Assembly: GCA_023512835.1 (NCBI GenBank)
Contig: CM042084.1
Coordinates: 44,563,609 to 44,627,608, forward strand
Reading direction: 5' to 3'
DNA length: 64,000 nucleotides
From: Taxillus chinensis
Taxonomy: Eukaryota; Streptophyta; Magnoliopsida; Santalales; Loranthaceae
Part shown: piece after piece, positions 43,441 to 55,600 of the stretch
How positions within the stretch are numbered: position 1 is the stretch's first letter
How the letters are laid out: each line of letters starts with the position of its first letter
Position numbers and translations under genes: made by a program
The notes under the pieces: model-generated
The model's input: only the letters and a program-made list of their open reading frames with translations
Databases searched by the model: none
Told to the model about the DNA's origin: nothing

Positions 43441-43730
43441 ACTCCCGGGCTTCCACAGCCACCGGGTTTCAAGAACAGTCCCGGGCTTCCACACCCACCG
43501 GGTCCCACAAAATAGTCCCGGGCTTCCACAACCACCGGGTTCCACAAACAGTCCCTGGCTTCCACGACACCGGGTTCCACAAAACAGTCCCGGGCTTCCA
43601 CAGCCACCGGGTTCCACAAAACAGTCCCAGGCTTCCACAACCACCGGGTTCCACAAAACAGTCCCGGGCTTCCACAACACCGGGTTCCACAAAACAGTCC
43701 CGGGCTTCCACAACCACCGGGTGTACAATC
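43441..43730 (-). repeat. 37-bp minisatellite, 8 units (E8 3' LTR)
   Basis: Plus-strand unit CAGTCCCGGGCTTCCACA + ACCACCGGGTTCCACAAAA, eight imperfect copies. E3 has a single copy of this unit (about 4475-4505). Long open frames here (43417-43856, minus) are periodic artefacts. Confidence 0.92.
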
Positions 43731-43861
43731 AAACACGCAAGACACATGGCCATACAGGCATAACATCAAACACTTAGTATGCTTAGTCACACAGGAATAA
43801 CATCGAACACTTAGCATGCATATATCCACAAGCTCATACACCCACCACACAGACATAATCT

Positions 43862-44018
43862 AACACACTGGACGTGCGTGGCCTCATAGGCATTACCTCA
43901 AACACATAACATGCACGGCCTCACCAGGCATTATGTCAAACACATAACATGCACGGCCTCACAGGCATTATGTCAAACACATAACATGCACGACCTCACA
44001 GGCATTATGTCAAACACT
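43862..44018 (-). repeat. 37-bp minisatellite, second type, 4 units (E8 3' LTR)
   Basis: Plus-strand unit CATAACATGCACGGCCTCAC + AGGCATTATGTCAAACA; four copies here against six in the other LTR. Confidence 0.88.
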
Positions 44019-44869
44019 TGGCAGGCATATATACATATATCCAAACAATGCCATTGAAGGCCAACATTCATATAGGAGATCACACCTATATGAATTTACA
44101 TATAAATAGTATGATAACAAGGACAATATCCAACGGGTAATTCACCACAGGGCCTAACCCCGGATCAGGTATAAGAAAACAGAACCCCTACCTTAAAGAA
44201 GATCCTCCTTGCTCCCGCGTTAGATGCCGTCCTCCCCACGCAAGATGCTCCAGGCAAAGAACCAGCAGCTTCTCCCCCTTTCCCTCTCTCTAGCTCTCTC
44301 TCTCTCACGACGGCCGCAATGGCTAAAAAACCCCTAACCCTAGAACAAGGAGTCTCCTCATCCTTATATAGGCCTCCCACTATCAAAACGACGTAGTTTT
44401 GATTAAGTGAAACCCAGGATCAAAACGACGTAGTTTTGATCACACAAGTTAGCACCTTTCCGCACCCATATAGGCCAAAATACTCAGAATTTCAACATGG
44501 TCCTTTGGAGAAAGTTCCTTAGAATGTCAAAACCAAGGGAACCATGCAAAAATATGCATGCACGCCAATTTGCACGTGAATTCCCCAATTCACGTGCAAC
44601 TCCATATGCACTCCAAATGCTCTCAAACTTCACCCCTAGCCTCCTTGCATCATTTAGAAGACAACCACACTTGCACGTGAATTGGACCCATATCACGTGC
44701 ACCTCACATACATGTCCATTTGGCCTAAAACTTCGTGGTAGATAGAGGACATCATTCTAAGCATCTTTCCTTTTGCACGTGAATTAATTGGAGTCCATTT
44801 ACTAGGTCAAAATCTAGAAAAACTCTACTCAGGAGGCAAACCGACTAACTCAAGGTACGGGTCCTTACA

Positions 44870-44885
44870 TCCTCTCCCCCTTAAG
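44870..44885 (-). other. Polypurine tract of E8
   Basis: Element strand CTTAAGGGGGAGAGGA adjoining the LTR start (44869). The preceding element-strand bases again encode FEDEKS. The 44886-45177 stretch is the 3' UTR, similar to those of E3 and E5. Confidence 0.88.
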
Positions 44886-45177
44886 ACTTTTCGTCCTCGA
44901 AAAGAAATGACATAAGAGGAAAACAAACACAAGCTACCCATTTGCCACACGGCGAGCCACAACACCCAAATGGGTCATACACCGCACATTGTACACAATA
45001 GCATATAACATAGTGCCACCACAGTCCATAACCACATGCATCACAATCTATGGAAACACAGCCACATGTCACAAATACCCACCACAAGCACATTTCATTA
45101 ACACATTCAATATAAATAAAAGTCAAAAGTCGAAAGGAAATACAAATACACCAGCCAACGACCACCCCTCCACCCTT

Positions 45178-45250
45178 AAGATTGTTCGTCCTCGAACAAC
45201 TCAGGGGTTGCTCACGCATCACGGATTCGCGTTTCCATATTTCCTCCATA
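45178..45250 (-). pseudogene. Residual chromodomain integrase C-terminus (E8)
   Basis: Element-strand translation contains RESVMREQ and, after a 1-bp shift, the remainder of the FEDEQ tail, followed by TAAG. Same remnant as in E3 (9190-9266). Confidence 0.75.
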
Positions 45251-48200
45251 GGACGTGTCGTCCTCGAAAAGACAATACACTTTCCATAATGCACATGCTG
45301 ATGCACATCGTCCACAACCATGCACACACCCGTGAATGAAGATAGCACACAATAACACACATGAAGGCACGTACCCACAAACCCAATACAACACAGCATG
45401 ATAGGGAAACACATATTCTAAACTCACAAACAATCCTTGTTTTCCGCACCTAACACATGTCACAAGTATTCACATGTCACGACGGTGTACGACATATACG
45501 CCCATCCCCAACACGTACGTTGAACAAATCACATAGGTCACAGACCAACTCACATCATAAACACCACTACAAGGAACAAGGCACAAACAAAACACTACTA
45601 CACGTTGAACGTTCCACTGCCCACTCGGCGACACCATACAAACTCATCCGCAGGGAGTTTCCTCACAACCTTCTCACCTCCTGGACCGTTCGTCCCCAAA
45701 AAGAGAAATCAAGTGGTAAACATCATGGGAAGATTAAAGCAACACATAACACCCATGAGCATAACAAGAACTAGAGCTTGGCCAATTAGCGCGGCGACAA
45801 CAACTCACGTGAGCAAGTCCGACAACAGGGAGGTCGAGAAACCTCCCACGGATGCATGAAGACCCCGACAACCGAACAAGGCCAACACCGAAGCCTATGC
45901 ACGAAGCATCCATTCGCTAGAATTCATATGATTGAACGAGAAGTCACCGCATCGACATAGCAGGGTACTCGGCATTAGACGCCTACTCATGTCACAATAG
46001 GACCAACACTCCACAATGTAAAATACCCAACAATGACACCATCAAAATTGGATGTCAACGGACCCCAACAATGTACAACGCAGCCACACTCCATATGTAG
46101 ACCTTACCCTAACGGCAAACACTAAGAGGTCACAAGGAAACACAAACAAACAAGAGAAAAGCATTTGACAAAGCATAATCGTGTTTCTACACATGGAGAT
46201 CACCCCAGACACCATCATCATTGCTCAAACCGCCTCACTCTATAGTGATACACGCAACAACAAAACCCAACCAATGCCAAAGGGAACTCAAGATGACTTA
46301 CAATCCAGGACACAACTACATCAGGATGAAGTGTGCCCTCCACCACTCGGTCACGATCAACAAGACGCCCAACGGAGTCCAAGGAGTAACTCAAAACAAC
46401 GAATTCAAGTATCATACCCAATCACGGCAAGACCAAAAGTTACAATCGGGCTAACACCGGTCACCAACGTTGAGAATCTACTAAAGAATCCCTTGAACCG
46501 AACGTCACATAAATAACACCTCCCTAACTACGGCCAAATAGGGATCCACCAAAGGCCCACACAGCCTTCACTAACTGAGGCTTATGTTACAACCCAAGTG
46601 ATAACACCTTACTCAGTCGGCAGACATTCCATGCGACAGGAATTCTTTGACGCCGGGTAGTTGCCAACAACGTAGTCCTCTCCACCCTGGAAAAGTCTCC
46701 TACCGACAACATGACAATAACGGAATCCTCGGTGTCACCACTCACAGGTCACAAAGGAATCCTTTGCCTCCAGGACATACTCCACCTCATGGCCCACTAA
46801 CCCTGCTATACCAACAATCACGTCCTATCTCAACACACCAACAAAACACTCAAACTAACCAAGAAATGCTCAGGCTCTAACCGCAGCTTAATATGGTCAC
46901 TGCAATTCCTCCGGGTAGGCACAAGAAACAAGACATGTAAACTCCTGATTCGGGACTTCCACGTTACTCCCAAACACCCCAACACCTTGATGGCATGAAC
47001 CATCTCACTTACCCCGTTATACTGCACATGAAAGGTTTCCAAGGAGTACAGATGGAGGTCATCCGTCTACCACCACTGCTCTAAAACATACACCTTTGTG
47101 ACCTCTGTCCGACATAAATCTCTCCCCAGGGAGTAGCACTAACACCTCGTCCAAGCAAAAATGTCACAACCGACTCAACTCTGGGCATCAAACAACCTTT
47201 TTCCAAGACAACAACACTTTAATATTTAGCTTAGCCGGCCATCGCACTAGACAAGGTATAACATACACAACATCACCTAGAACACTCTCCTTCATCCTCA
47301 CACCACATTTAATATTCTAATACACTACACCTCATCCTTCTCTACGCACATGTCACAACACCCACATGTAGTAACTCTGTTGTATACCTTTACCACGAAT
47401 GCAATACATACAACAACACAATACCAAATTTCCAGCACATTTGCAACACAAGCAACGGAACACAAGACACCTGACGAGTAGAACGTACCAGCCTTACACC
47501 TTCTCTCCTCCTCTAAGCCTACTCCTACAAGATACGAACCGAAGGAATGGCTCTACCACGCAAAAGCACACCCTTAGTCCCTAGAGAAAGATAGCCCGAA
47601 CAAGGCCTGCCAAATCTCACTTGCTTACCTCTTTTTACCAAGTTGATGCACCGGGCATAACCCTCAAAACCCACTCATAGCCGATAGTTGAGCTCCAGAA
47701 CACTTCACATTTTACACGTGTGCATCCCCATTTCACAACATGTTCTAAGAACATCACTCATGGTCTTTCACACTCGACAAACATGACACATGGCCACCGC
47801 TTGACCATCTGAGAACCCAGAACACCCATATAGTTATTAACCAGAACTTGCAACGACCACTCTAGCCAACAAGATAACGCTTCAAAGACTCTAAGAGCAG
47901 GCTATACTAGCTGCGTTTTCCCCTCAACCACAACGCTTGGAAAAGAAAGGTAACCATAGGAATATCCCTTTTAAGCGGTACTCCACCACACACCTCTATC
48001 CGTGAAGAACATATTTCTATTAATCAAGGTTGCCAAGGAGGTGTCACACAATAACTCACAAGCCATCACCTCACACCTCAAGCTCTACTAGCTAGCCGGT
48101 CTAAATTCCCTCCCACTAGAAAAAGGGTTGCCTACAAGATTTGGTTACTTTGATTATCCACATGTGCCAAAATTGAATATCACTCACTTATAAAATCAAC

Positions 48201-48266
48201 ACCCAAGATACTCATTAGTTACTTATTATTCTTCTAGCGTTATAAATCTATATTTACTCTTTTTAC
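45251..48266 (-). other. Family-specific internal block of E8, function unknown
   Basis: About 3.0 kb homologous to 6589-9189 of E3 but with many indels. No recognisable domain. Antisense open frames (45605-45859, 46181-46516) share short peptides with E3 antisense frames (for example KQHITPMS, TRTRAWPIS) but in shifted frames, so common descent of the DNA explains them better than protein selection. Confidence 0.6.
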
Positions 48267-48842
48267 TTATTTATTCCCTAACAGGTCACCAACCACATCC
48301 ATTCGAAATGCTAACTCAAACGGGACATGATAAAGTCCACCCCGCCTCACATAACTAGTACGAGACTCAACCGACAACCCACCAAAGGGGCACGATACCA
48401 CCAATGAAGTTCTGTCTTGCTTTTCCACTGGCCTCACCTGGGTAGTCCTCCCGCCTCCAATCGGGACTCGGCGTTGAGCTTTACCCCTAGCTCGCCGAGC
48501 CAATCCCCTAGCATCACTTTCGGTCCTACTAAAACAGATCGTACGAAGACGTCCTACTTTTCCACGAGGCGACACCGGTCTGCTCCTTGGCACACTCTCT
48601 GTTCCGGTGCCCCGGTTGTCCACAACAAGCGCAATCTTTTGAGAAACAGGACTCAAACGGGGGGGGGGTGTTGAGGGCTGACAGCTCTCGGCGTACCTCG
48701 CTCCTGATCAGTTGTCGAATCGCATCCCTCACCTCTGGAATAATCGAGCTCAAGACGCCATCCTCTGCCGTGATTTGTCTATTACCTTCAGCCTGCAGCT
48801 CTCTCTCACTTGCCCAACCTGGGTCGCGGCCTCCTCTGTTAC
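48267..48842 (-). pseudogene. Mini-gag remnant of E8
   Basis: Same truncated gag as E3: SIIPEVRDAIRQ, SEVRREL, then zinc knuckle CACCGQPGHRNREC (about 48630). The frame is broken downstream and by an expanded G/C homopolymer at 48659-48668. The second knuckle is lost. No initiating ATG at the expected place. Confidence 0.78.
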
Positions 48843-49742
48843 CTCAATAGTCGCACGGCTTATAGTTTGCAAAAACATTGGTTAAGCGAAAAGATGGTGC
48901 TCCGAATTAACACTAAATGATCCCAACAATCGCAAGACCACTACCGACTAAGCAGCTTAAGCTATAAGCACGCATTATTACCACACAAATTTACAAATTT
49001 ACCAAACAAATCTCACAGACTATATACACTCCACCACATTGCTCATAACCTTGTTTATTGCACACCATGCCAAACAAATTTACACTCCATCGGCTTAACA
49101 CATGCTCAATCCTTCACAGAACACCAACATTATTACATATTTAATTTAATGTATTTATTTATTTATTTATTTCTTGATTATTATTATTTTATTTTATTAA
49201 CAGTTCACATTTCACAATCTTCACGTTCGCAAGTACTCAGCTTTCAATACCACAAATTCTTTTCCATGTTTTCATGCTCGAACCATCACAAAATTTCGAG
49301 TTGCACAATTGAAATTTTATCATGTTCAAACCTTTTATCCATGCAATTACACACACTACACACATTTCGGTTCTCATTAAACCACATTGCACAAGCATCC
49401 ATTCCATAAGCACACGGTTCGGTTAAACAAGGACCTTTCCTTGTAGTCATGCTCAAGGTACTTCAAATAAAATCGAGTTGCACGTTCTCACCTTATCACA
49501 TTATTCATATTTTTCTTTTATCACAATTAAAATTTTCACAGGTATCCACACCTTCACATATAACAACCAATGCAACTAGTGCCCTAATGCCAATGCATGC
49601 AAATCCTACCACAAGACTGGACTACCCCAAGTACACCTTGGAGGCTCAAAGAGGACCATGTTGATCAGGCATGTCCCTCTAGGCTCCTCCAAAGGACTCA
49701 AGATAACCAAGTCCGCCCACTACCCTAGGCCAACTAGACCAT
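48843..49742 (-). other. Untranslated leader of E8
   Basis: Non-coding; includes a TTTA-type microsatellite (49148-49200) shared with the E3 leader, and near the PBS the segment common to E3, E5 and E8. Confidence 0.75.
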
Positions 49743-49754
49743 GCTCTGATACCA
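49743..49754 (-). other. PBS of E8, initiator-Met tRNA
   Basis: Element strand TGGTATCAGAGC, canonical, 3 bp from the LTR. Confidence 0.92.
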
Positions 49755-50280
49755 TATTGTCACGCCCCGGATTTCCAACCCGAGGAAACCGGTACGTGAC
49801 TCCCCTTTTTACCCACACGGAGGGCAAAGGGGTTAGGATACAAACCAAGAACTGAACATTTTAAACATTCACAACACATTCAAGAAAAATAAAGTCCATC
49901 AAGCAGTCCACAAACCAAATCAATAAAGTCCATCAAGCAGTCCACAAACCAAATCAGTCTTTAATACAAAGTCTTCCTTTCAATCCATCCCCATTGGGGT
50001 TACATCAGTTCCCATAATAAAATAACATAAACAATAAAATAAATAAGGTCTTCCACCTTGGGGTCCCACCTAACGCCTGTAGGTTCCTGTAAAGAAAACA
50101 ACATGGTAGGAGGGGTGAGCAACCACCGCCTCGAGGGATCATGTCTCCCCAACCCATCCCATGCACCTAATATCTACATGCCTTGTGTACAAGTGTTGTG
50201 TCGTGATACAATTATTCCACCAAGATATAGTTACAGGCTATAACAAGAAACACAATCATACATGGGCTAGTACATAAACA

Positions 50281-50489
50281 CTCCCGGGCTTCCACACCAC
50301 CGGGTTTCAAGAACAGTCCCCGGGCTTCCACGACCACCGGGTCCCACAAAATGATCCCGGGCTTCCACGACCACCGGGTTCCACAAAACAGTCCCAGGCT
50401 TCCACGCCCACCGGGTTCCACAAAACAGTCCCGGGCTTCCACGACCACCGGGTTCCACAAAATAGTCCCGGGCTTCCACGCCACCGGGT
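50281..50489 (-). repeat. 37-bp minisatellite, 6 units (E8 5' LTR)
   Basis: Same CCCGGGCTTCCAC unit as 43441-43730 but six copies instead of eight. Confidence 0.9.
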
Positions 50490-50639
50490 GTACAAGCAAA
50501 CACGCAAGACACATGGCCATACAGGCATAACATCAAACACTTAGTATGCTTAGTCACACAGGAATAACATCGAACACTTAGCATGCATATATCCACAAGC
50601 TCATACACCCAGCCACACAGACATAATCTAACACACTGG

Positions 50640-50860
50640 ACGTGCGTGGCCTCACAGGCATTACCTCAAACACATAACATGCACGACCTCACAAGGCATT
50701 ATGTCAAACACATAACATGCACGACCTCACGGGCATTATGTCAAACACATAACATGCACGGCCCCCGGGCATTATGTCAAACACATAACATGCACGCCTC
50801 CACGGGCATTATGTCAAACACATAACATGCACAACCTCACAGGCATTATGTCAAACACTT
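50640..50860 (-). repeat. 37-bp minisatellite, second type, 6 units (E8 5' LTR)
   Basis: CATAACATGCACG unit, six copies instead of four in the partner LTR. Confidence 0.88.
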
Positions 50861-51712
50861 GGCAGGCATATATACATATATCCAAACAACGCCATTGAAG
50901 GCCAACATTCATATAGGAGATCACACCTATATGAATTTACATATAAATAGTATGATAACAAGGACAATATCCAACGGGTAATTCACCACAGGGCCTAACC
51001 CCGGATCAGGTATAAGAAAACAGAACCCCTACCTTAAAGAAGATCCTCCTTGCTCCCGCGTAAGATGCCGTCCTCCCCACGCAAGATGCTCCAGGCAAAG
51101 AACCGGCGGTTCTCCCCCTTTCCCTCTCTCTAGCTCTCTCTCTCTCCACGACGGCCGCAATGGCTAAAAAAACCCCTAACCCTAGAACAAGGAGTCTCCT
51201 CATCCTTATATAGGCCTCCCACTATCAAAACGACGTAGTTTTGATTAAGTGAAACCCAGGATCAAAACGACGTAGTTTTGATCACACAAGTTAGCACCTT
51301 TCCGCACCCATATAGGCCAAAATACTCGGAATTTCAACATGGTCCTTTGGAGAAAGTTCCTTAGAATGTCAAAACCAAGGGAACCATGCAAAAATATGCT
51401 TGCACGCCAATTTGCACGTGAATTCCCCAATTCACGTGCAACTCCATATGCACTCCAAATGCTCTCAAACTTCACCCCTAGCCTCCTTGCATCATTTAGA
51501 AGACAACCACACTTGCACGTGAATTGGACCCATATCACGTGCACCTCACATACATGTCCATTTGGCCTAAAACTTCGTGGTAGATAGAGGACATCATTCT
51601 AAGCATCTTTCCTTTTGCACGTGAATTCATTGGAGTCCATTTACTAGGTCAAAATCTAGAAAAACTCTACTCAGGAGGCAAAACCGACTAACTCAAGGTA
51701 CGGGTCCTTATA

Positions 51713-51717
51713 GGGGC
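51713..51717. repeat. Target-site duplication, right copy (E8)
   Basis: GGGGC, matching 42913-42917. Confidence 0.9.
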
Positions 51718-52880
51718 CGTGACCAGTTGTGCTTAAGGACCTCAAAAGCTTTTAAACATTCATCATTAAATTCAAAGTTTGTGTCCTTTTCCAACAACAC
51801 ACTTGGGGGGTTTAGCTATTTTGGAGAAGTCCTTTATAAATCTTCTATAAAACCCAGCATGTCCTAAGAAACTTTTCACCCCTTTGACATTGGTTGGAAG
51901 TGGCGGGGTTTCAATAGTGGATATCTTAGCTCTATCCACCTCCAAACCTTTAGCGGACACCTTGTGCCCAAGAATTATGCCCTCATTTACCATGAAATGA
52001 CATTTCTCCCAATTGAGGACAAGTTCTTTCTCTTTACATCTCTCCAGGACAGGATCTAGGTTCTTTAAACAATGTTGGTAAGAGGAACCAAACACAGAAA
52101 AAATCATCCATAAATACTTCCATAATCTCTTCTACTAGGCCCTGAAAAATGGCCATCATGCACCTTTGAAAGGTCGCAGGTGCATTACACGGCCCAAATG
52201 GCATCCTCCTAAATGCAAAGGTGCCAAAAGGGCAAGTGAACGTTGTTTAATCATGATCTGATTGTACCTAGAATATCCATCTAGGAAGCAAGAATGACTA
52301 TACCCAGCCAACCTATCAAGCATTTGATTAATAAAAGGAAGGGGAAAGTGTTCCTTCCTAGTGGCCTTATTTAATTTCCTATAGTCCACACGGACTCTCC
52401 ACCCTGTTACGATCCGAGATGGAATCAATTCATTCTTTTCATTCCTAATCACCGTGTCATGCCTCCTTTCTTGGGCACAACATGCAAAGAACTAACCCAC
52501 TCACTATTAGATATAGCATAAATGATCGCAGCATTTTTTTTATTTTAGAACTTCTTTCCTAATAACTTCTTTCATTACCGGGTTCGATCTTTGTTGTCTT
52601 TCAACAATTGGGTTAAAATCATCATTGAGTAGGATTTTATGCATGCACAGCCCTGGACTAATGCCCATAATATCTTCAATATTCCACCCAAGGGCCTTTT
52701 TATGTTTCCTTAGAATTTCTAGCAATTGTTCACATTCCAAAGCATTTAAATTTGAAGCTATAATTATTGGAAATCTATTTGTGGAGTCTAGAAATTCATA
52801 CCTCAAGTGTCCAGGCAACTCCTTCAATTCTGGGTCCTGGAGTTGTTGGCTCGTCATGCTTCTCCTTAGGTTACTCCAAT
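51718..52880 (-). pseudogene. pol: Reverse transcriptase of E6
   Basis: Element-strand order: ELKELPGHLRYEFLDSTNRF (about 52840), ALGWNIEDIMGISPGL, then NELIPSRIVTGWRVRVDYRK (about 52430), FLDGYSRYNQI, and LVLNWEKCHFMVNEGIILGH, FLGHAGFYRRFIKDF (51790-52100). At the catalytic FMDDF motif the T/A run 52098-52103 has six bases where five are needed, shifting the frame inside the active-site segment. Otherwise very like E7. Confidence 0.85.
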
Positions 52881-52899
52881 GGACTTGATTTTTGTTCCT

Positions 52900-53700
52900 C
52901 CTCTTTAGTGATCAAGTCTTCGCTCTCTTGTTCTTGGATCTCCGATGTGTGAAGCACTTCATCGCCTTGTTGTTCTATCTGCTCCTTCATGAAGTCTTCC
53001 ACTAAGTTCTCAAAGTCTTCGATCTAGAGACAACTTTCCTCTTCTTGTCCTTGCAAAGGTCTTTCCATATGGAAGACTAAGATATCTTCTTTTATCCTCA
53101 AGGTTAACTTACCTTGAGCTACATCGATCAAAGCACACCCTGTCCTCAAAAAAGGTCTTCTTAGGAGTAACCGAACTCCCGTAGCTTCTTCCATCTCTAA
53201 TACCACGAAATCCGATGGAAAATAAATGAGCCCACATTTACCAGCACGTCCTCTATGATTCCCTCAGGCCTTCCAGTGGACCGATTAACAAATTATAGTG
53301 AGATAGAAGTGGGCTTCATCCCTGTTAACCCAAGTTGCTTGTAGAGGGCAAAGGAGATTAAATTGATGTTGGCCCCCAAATCACATAGGGCCTCTTGTTG
53401 TGGTGCATCTCTTATTACACACGGAAGAGTGAAACTACCCAAATCTTTATGCTTTATGGGTAACTTCCTTTGAACCACGTTGCTGACCTCATTAGTTACA
53501 ACAACAATTTCGTGGCCTTCGTACTTCCTCTTCTTCATCATAAAATCCTTCAAAACTTTCTTGAATCTAGTCATCTGCTCAAGGGCTTCAATAAAAGGAA
53601 TGTTTATTTCCAGCTTCTTGAATATCTTCAAGAAGCATTCATTTTCTCTTTCCACCCTTTGATTCCTCATCCACCGAGGAAATGGCATCGTAGGCCTCAC
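52900..53700 (-). pseudogene. pol: Protease and protease-RT linker of E6
   Basis: FKKLEINIPFIEALEQMTRF, LPIKHKDLGSFTLPCVI and active site LCDLGANINLISF (53293-53700), then in another frame VRLLLRRPFLRTGCALIDVA (53024-53206). DLGAN replaces the usual DLGAS. The linker to RT (52900-53020) is acidic and degenerate. Confidence 0.83.
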
Positions 53701-55197
53701 CTCTTTTGGCCTTTGTTCTTGGTTGGTTGAACCTTAATTGGTTCTTGTTTTTGGTTAACTCCCAACTGGTTCTCTTCCTCATCTTTTCTTCCCTAATTTT
53801 TTGCTGTTGAGGGCTTGGTTTGTGCTTCTTGTAGGGCCTTCTTCTTAGGCTCCTCAACTTCCTTTAATGCCTTACCACTTTTCAAAGTGATAGCCTTACA
53901 ACTTTCCTTGGGATTAACTTCAGTGTTACTTGGAAAGGATTTGGAAGAAACTCCCTGATTAGCATTTTATGCTACACTAAGCGATAATTTCTCCATATGT
54001 TTAATGGAGCTTTCCATACTTACTACACTTTCCTTTAAATCTCTCACCTCTCTTCTGATCATCTCATCCTCGGTTTGATAATTTCTTCCTCTCTCGTTCC
54101 TGAGGATGAGGCTGGTGTTCTTGCTCAAAAATCCAGGAGGTGGCCGCAAATAATTATCCGTCGTATCTGATTTTGCTTCATCCCTGGGGGCATATATTTA
54201 TACTGATTTGAAGCTTCACCTTCTTTATTCTGGCTCGATTAAAGGCATTTTTTTGGTAGCCTTGGTTCGAATGTTGTTGCTAATAGCCTTGACCCTGGTT
54301 TTGTTGGTAGAAGGGTTGCTTCGATACATCCCCTTTCCTCTAACAAAGTTTGCTTCTTCAACTCCACTCCATCCTTGATCTACTACTAGTGGAGCTTGTT
54401 GTGGTCCTCCAACTTTAAGAGCCAATACTTCCATGCTTTTTGCTAGAGCCCGGATCTGCTCCTTGCATGTCGGTGGAAGAATTATCAACCGAAGCTATCT
54501 TCTCCTTTGGCCTTGAAGTCCGCACATTAGACCACTACTAATCAGCCGAGGACAGTCTCTCTAAGAGTTCAGCTGCTACATCAGGTTCCAAATTCATTAG
54601 ACATCCTCCCGTAGCCGCATTCACCTTGTCTTGTGAGTGAGACCGAAGACTTGTGTTAAGGATTCGATTTGAATCCATTGGGGTCTTCCATGGTCAGGGT
54701 ATCTTCTTACCAAGTCTTTAAATCTCTCCCATGCCTCATGGAGAGTTTTCATTTCGTCTTGCCTAAATCGGATGATTTCCCCTCTGAGCTGGATCACCTT
54801 GGAAGGAGGGAAATATTTAGACATAAATTTAGTCTGCATCTCCTCCTAAGTGTTTATAGAACCCACCGGTAGGCTATTGAACCATCCAAGAGTTCTATCC
54901 CTTAAGGAAAAGGGAAAAAGTCTTAACTTTATGGCTTTCTTCGACACATTGTTGAGTTTTATTGTGTCACACATTTGAAAGAACCTCATCGAGTGCTAAT
55001 GTGGGCCATCCACTACTTGTTCCTCCAAATTCATTATTGCTCACTATGTTGATCAATGCCAGGTTTCAGCTCGAAACTATTTTCTTAGATTCTTGCTTGC
55101 CTAATCCCAGAGTATTGGTCCGGCATAGTCGGCCTCACATAGTCCAAGAAGGTCTTGGGCCTAAATCATTTACCCTCTTCTTCTGGATATTGGCCAT
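53639..55197 (-). pseudogene. gag: Gag of E6
   Basis: Starts at ATG 55197-55195 (MANIQKKRV), then stops occur. Core: FSLRDRTLGWFNS (about 54890), FMSKYFPPSKVIQLRGEI, KTLHEAWERFKDLVRRYPDH (54621-54839). Further on come QIRALAKSMEVLALKVGG and the TLRSGK-type linker region near 53900 (degenerate). The glutamine-rich and lysine-rich C-terminal part (53639-53857) joins protease. In one main frame to about 53970, later shifted. Confidence 0.8.
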
Positions 55198-55600
55198 TAT
55201 AATTGGCCCCTCCTTGCCGAACACTCCTATTAGGTATTGTATCCTCCATAATGTCAAGAACTATATCCTCTAAGCCTTGCAGTGCTTCTTCACTTCCCTC
55301 GTGGCTTCCCCAGCGCTGTATGACGATCTTTAATTATCCTTTCAGGTTCTGGATTAAATGGCACAAGTTCCCTCATCGCATACATATCTCGAGAATTTTC
55401 TCAAACACTTGGTGAACGTTCCTGTAAAACAACAAGAACACACCCAGCAGCCCGAACAATATAAAATAAATAAATAAATAACAGAAAATCAAAGAAAATA
55501 AAAGATAGAATAAAGCACCAAGATCGGAATTCAAACAATTTCACTCAGTGTTGATTTTAAAAACTAGTTAACCATTGAATCCTCGGCAACGGTACCAATT
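55198..55600 (-). other. Leader and Asp-type PBS of E6
   Basis: Element-strand PBS TGGTACCGTTGCCGAGGA (55597-55580), three changes from the tRNA-Asp form. The remaining leader is non-coding and parallels 28960-29354 of E7. Confidence 0.8.

Larger units (their letters stand above)
42918..44869 (-). repeat. 3' LTR of E8
   Basis: Element strand TGTAAGGACCCGTACC...GGGGCGTGACA. Promoter side: perfect 30-bp palindrome TTGCACGTGAATT-CCCC-AATTCACGTGCAA (44570-44599), two ACGT near-palindromes (about 44381-44440), TATATAA (44370-44364), GA-rich leader. It contains two minisatellites described separately. Confidence 0.92.
42918..51712 (-). mobile_element. E8: complete non-autonomous LTR retrotransposon, relative of E3
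   Basis: 8795 bp on the minus strand with LTRs of 1952 and 1955 bp, a perfect TSD GGGGC, a canonical initiator-Met PBS and a PPT. The 4.9-kb interior carries only the mini-gag and the tail of the chromodomain, like E3, plus the same family-specific block. It is inserted at the RT/RNase H junction of E6 and is younger than E6. Confidence 0.92.
49758..51712 (-). repeat. 5' LTR of E8
   Basis: Same order as the 3' LTR; TATATAA at 51212-51206. The outer end reads TATAAGGACC instead of TGTAAGGACC (C-to-T type change of the terminal dinucleotide), consistent with methylcytosine decay. Its two minisatellites differ in copy number from the other LTR. Confidence 0.92.

Noticed and set aside
43417..43856. 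Three overlapping 94-142-codon minus-strand frames with repeated KPGTVLWNPV/GCGSPGLFCGTR peptides
   Set aside because: They read through the 37-bp minisatellite of the E8 LTR. The unit is close to a multiple of three, so stops are missed in several frames at once. The matching frames at 50212-50608 change with copy number.
44497..44745. Conserved frame MVLWRKFLRMSKPREPCKNM, also at 51339, 18317 and 25564
   Set aside because: Appears in all E5/E8 LTRs because the LTR promoter is conserved DNA; it lies antisense to the element upstream of the TATA box and varies by indels.
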